A stretch of DNA of 22,536 nt from a virus, in the IMG/VR virus record IMGVR_UViG_3300009413_000095, positions 1 to 22,536 of that record; one strand, 5' to 3'. Below, one piece after another: positions 21,203-22,536 of the stretch. Within the stretch, counting starts at the first letter, position 1. Every line of letters begins with the position of its first letter. The notes beneath the pieces were generated by a model. The model was not told where the DNA came from. It made no database searches and worked only from the letters and a program-made list of their open reading frames with translations. Both the position numbers and the translations under genes were made by a program.

Positions 21203-22406
21203 TTTCTTTTGTTGCCTTCAAATACTCGTTCAGTTTTTCGGGAAAGTTAAGATAAGGATACTCTGGACCGTGAAGTTCTACCATCCTTTCATCATGGATT
21301 TTCGCTGCTTCTTCAGGAGTGCTGCACGCTCCGAGGTAAAAGGATTTTCTTTTTCTTGTTCCACCCGTTGTGATCACCTCATTTGTCTTGTAGGATGGTA
21401 ACCAAGAGTCTTTTTTATATTGTCTGCCGGCAGCTTTAAACGTGACACCAAAATAACCAGTTGTCCTACTTCGCCACCTGACGCCAAACTCAGAAGTGAG
21501 GGTTCTCGTGGGTTTGTCATTATATTTTAAAATTCTACCTACAGTGTGATATTCCCACTCCGCACCGTTACGGGTCCGATAACCTCGGCGATTGAACTCT
21601 CGTGAGATTTCTTTCAAACTGTCTCCCCTCTCATATAACTCTAGAACTTCATCAAGGTACTTGAGGGCAAATGCTGTTTTGGAGTCTTCGTGATAGTTGC
21701 GATTAGATAAAGGATTAATCTCCACTGTATCTTTCTCGGCAATCCACTGGTCTATTTTTTCTGGATAGTTAAACAGCCTGACAGTGTGCTGGTCCTCTGG
21801 GACGTATTTTGCAGTGGAGCGATCATATGCTTCAGCAGCCTCCTCCTTTGTGGAGTACATACCAATATATGGTCTAGGTGCTCCATTATCCAGAGCTAGC
21901 TGGCTTGTTGTAGCCATCCAAGCTTTCCGATAGGATTCCGGCTGATCTCTTTTATTATTTAGTTTGCGAACCCCTTTGAAGCCTGATTTGTTGTCCTTGG
22001 TGGCTCCTCGGTTGGAGCAGTTCTCCTTATGGGTCACCGACCGAAGGTTACACTTTCTATTGTCTAAAGTATCCCCACTGATGTGATCTGTCATCATACC
22101 TTTTGGAGTTTGGTTGATCAAAACATGAAGAGATAGATTCTTACGCCTGCGGCGGCGGCCGCCGTTTGGTCGCCAGCCTCTTTCTTTTTCTTTAGTCGTT
22201 TGGTTTACCTTGATCCAGCCCCCATCAGGGTGAGGAACTTGGGTGTTCACATACCACCTTATTGAGTGACCAAGTTTTTGATCTTTTTTGATAACCCAAT
22301 GATGCTGACTGACCTTTTTCCAGTCGTCAGCATCAATAAGAACTTTAAACTCGCCCCATTTCTTACTTTTAATAATAAACTCTTTTGTTTCCAACTTATC
22401 CTCCAT
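21189..22406 (-). CDS. HNH endonuclease with two AP2 domains
   Basis: A 405-residue mobile-type endonuclease. Residues 9-70 are the usual N-terminal domain of HNH-AP2 homing enzymes (VLIDADDWKKVSQHHWVIKK). A basic run (GGRRRRRKNLSLH) leads into the HNH core DHISGDTLDNRKCNLR (residues 107-122, with His94, His108 and Asn116 as candidate catalytic residues). A first AP2 DNA-binding domain spans about 141-217 (SGFKGVR, then YIGMYSTKEEAAEAYD), a helix-turn-helix of the resolvase/recombinase type about 247-296 (LYERGDSLKEISREFNRRGY), and a second AP2 domain about 317-392 (GYFGVTF, then FYLGACSTPEEAAKIHDE). Two AP2 units plus an HTH suggest recognition of a long target. It stands 20 nt after the gp46-like gene as a free-standing gene; no intron is evident. 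Confidence 0.9.
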   Translation of the reverse strand: MEDKLETKEFIIKSKKWGEFKVLIDADDWKKVSQHHWVIKKDQKLGHSIRWYVNTQVPHPDGGWIKVNQTTKEKERGWRPNGGRRRRRKNLSLHVLINQTPKGMMTDHISGDTLDNRKCNLRSVTHKENCSNRGATKDNKSGFKGVRKLNNKRDQPESYRKAWMATTSQLALDNGAPRPYIGMYSTKEEAAEAYDRSTAKYVPEDQHTVRLFNYPEKIDQWIAEKDTVEINPLSNRNYHEDSKTAFALKYLDEVLELYERGDSLKEISREFNRRGYRTRNGAEWEYHTVGRILKYNDKPTRTLTSEFGVRWRSRTTGYFGVTFKAAGRQYKKDSWLPSYKTNEVITTGGTRKRKSFYLGACSTPEEAAKIHDERMVELHGPEYPYLNFPEKLNEYLKATKENVNQ

Positions 22407-22426
22407 TTTGCGGGGACGAAATAATA

Positions 22427-22536
22427 TTATTGACTGACATAAGCATAACCATCTTTACTCTCAATGTCAATGGTCATATCGGCAATATCTTTGAGACTAT
22501 CTAAGTGAGTAATCAAAAGCACAGTCTTGTAGTAGC
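22427..22536 (-). CDS. gp46: C-terminal end of a gp46/Rad50-type recombination ATPase
   Basis: Thirty-five codons run in from the right edge and end in TAA at 22429-22427. They read YYKTVLLITHLDSLKDIADM followed by TIDIESKDGYAYVSQ. The segment LLITHLDSLKD is the H-loop region of SMC/Rad50-type ABC ATPases, with the His that contacts nucleotide, and its place at the very C-terminus matches T4 gp46, the ATPase of the gp46/gp47 nuclease that resects DNA ends for recombination-dependent replication. Only this fragment is visible, so the call rests on a short but characteristic sequence. Confidence 0.75.
   Translation of the reverse strand, partial: YYKTVLLITHLDSLKDIADMTIDIESKDGYAYVSQ

Noticed and set aside
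1-22536. CRISPR arrays, insertion sequences, prophage attachment sites, tRNA genes
   Set aside because: No regular direct repeats, transposase frames or cloverleaf-like sequence noticed by eye. A tRNA scan was not possible, so absence of tRNA is not proven.

Overview
The window is a contiguous piece of a tailed-phage genome of the T4-like myovirus type. Every gene I can support lies on the minus strand, so the biological reading order runs from high to low coordinates. The assignment rests on a recognisable T4-type set: large terminase (gp17), portal (gp20), prohead protease (gp21), acidic scaffold (gp22), major capsid protein (gp23), the neck and tail-completion proteins gp13, gp14 and gp15, and the contractile tail sheath (gp18). 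A fragment at the right edge matches the end of a gp46/Rad50-type recombination ATPase. Lipoprotein and signal-peptide genes, plus a possible holin/spanin pair, point to a host with a periplasm, probably Gram-negative. The host cannot be named. The Pro-Asp-Ala-rich linker of the cytochrome c hints, weakly, at a donor among myxobacteria-like or other delta-type bacteria.

Layout in transcription order. (1) 22536-21047: tail of gp46, an HNH endonuclease with two AP2 domains, and a 51-residue protein. (2) 21043-19691: an accessory cassette of tightly packed, partly overlapping genes: a lipoprotein cytochrome c, a small membrane protein, a small KOW/SH3-like protein, a fatty-acid-hydroxylase-like membrane di-iron protein, and a second KOW/SH3-like protein. 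Three of the small genes here were found by reading the strand directly. (3) 19649-18301: a ParB-like protein with a possible capsid-targeting N-terminus, then a possible lysis pair (holin-like and inner-membrane-spanin-like) whose first gene has a 10-bp hairpin around its ribosome binding site. (4) 18290-15668: a tubulin/FtsZ-family GTPase and three unrecognised proteins (signal peptide plus membrane anchor, zinc ribbon, basic-tailed). (5) 15645-5291: the packaging and head-building block, containing terminase, portal, core and unknown proteins, protease, virion proteins, a ribosomal protein bS21 homologue, scaffold and major capsid protein. (6) A terminator at 5212-5234, then gp13, gp14, gp15 and the sheath, which runs off the left edge.

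The head block forms a full assembly line. The portal nucleates a prohead, scaffold and core proteins shape it, the gp21-type protease matures it, and terminase fills it; gp13/14/15 then join it to the sheathed tail. A repeated minus-strand octamer ACTATTTA sits about 35-70 nt before several structural genes and directly after the terminator, making it a candidate late promoter. The unusual cargo is the tubulin-like GTPase, bS21, the membrane-anchored cytochrome c and the fatty-acid hydroxylase. Together they suggest a phage that organises its host's interior, adjusts ribosomes and touches membrane or respiratory metabolism. No tRNA, CRISPR array, insertion sequence or origin was recognised, and no stretch above 300 bases lacks a gene.
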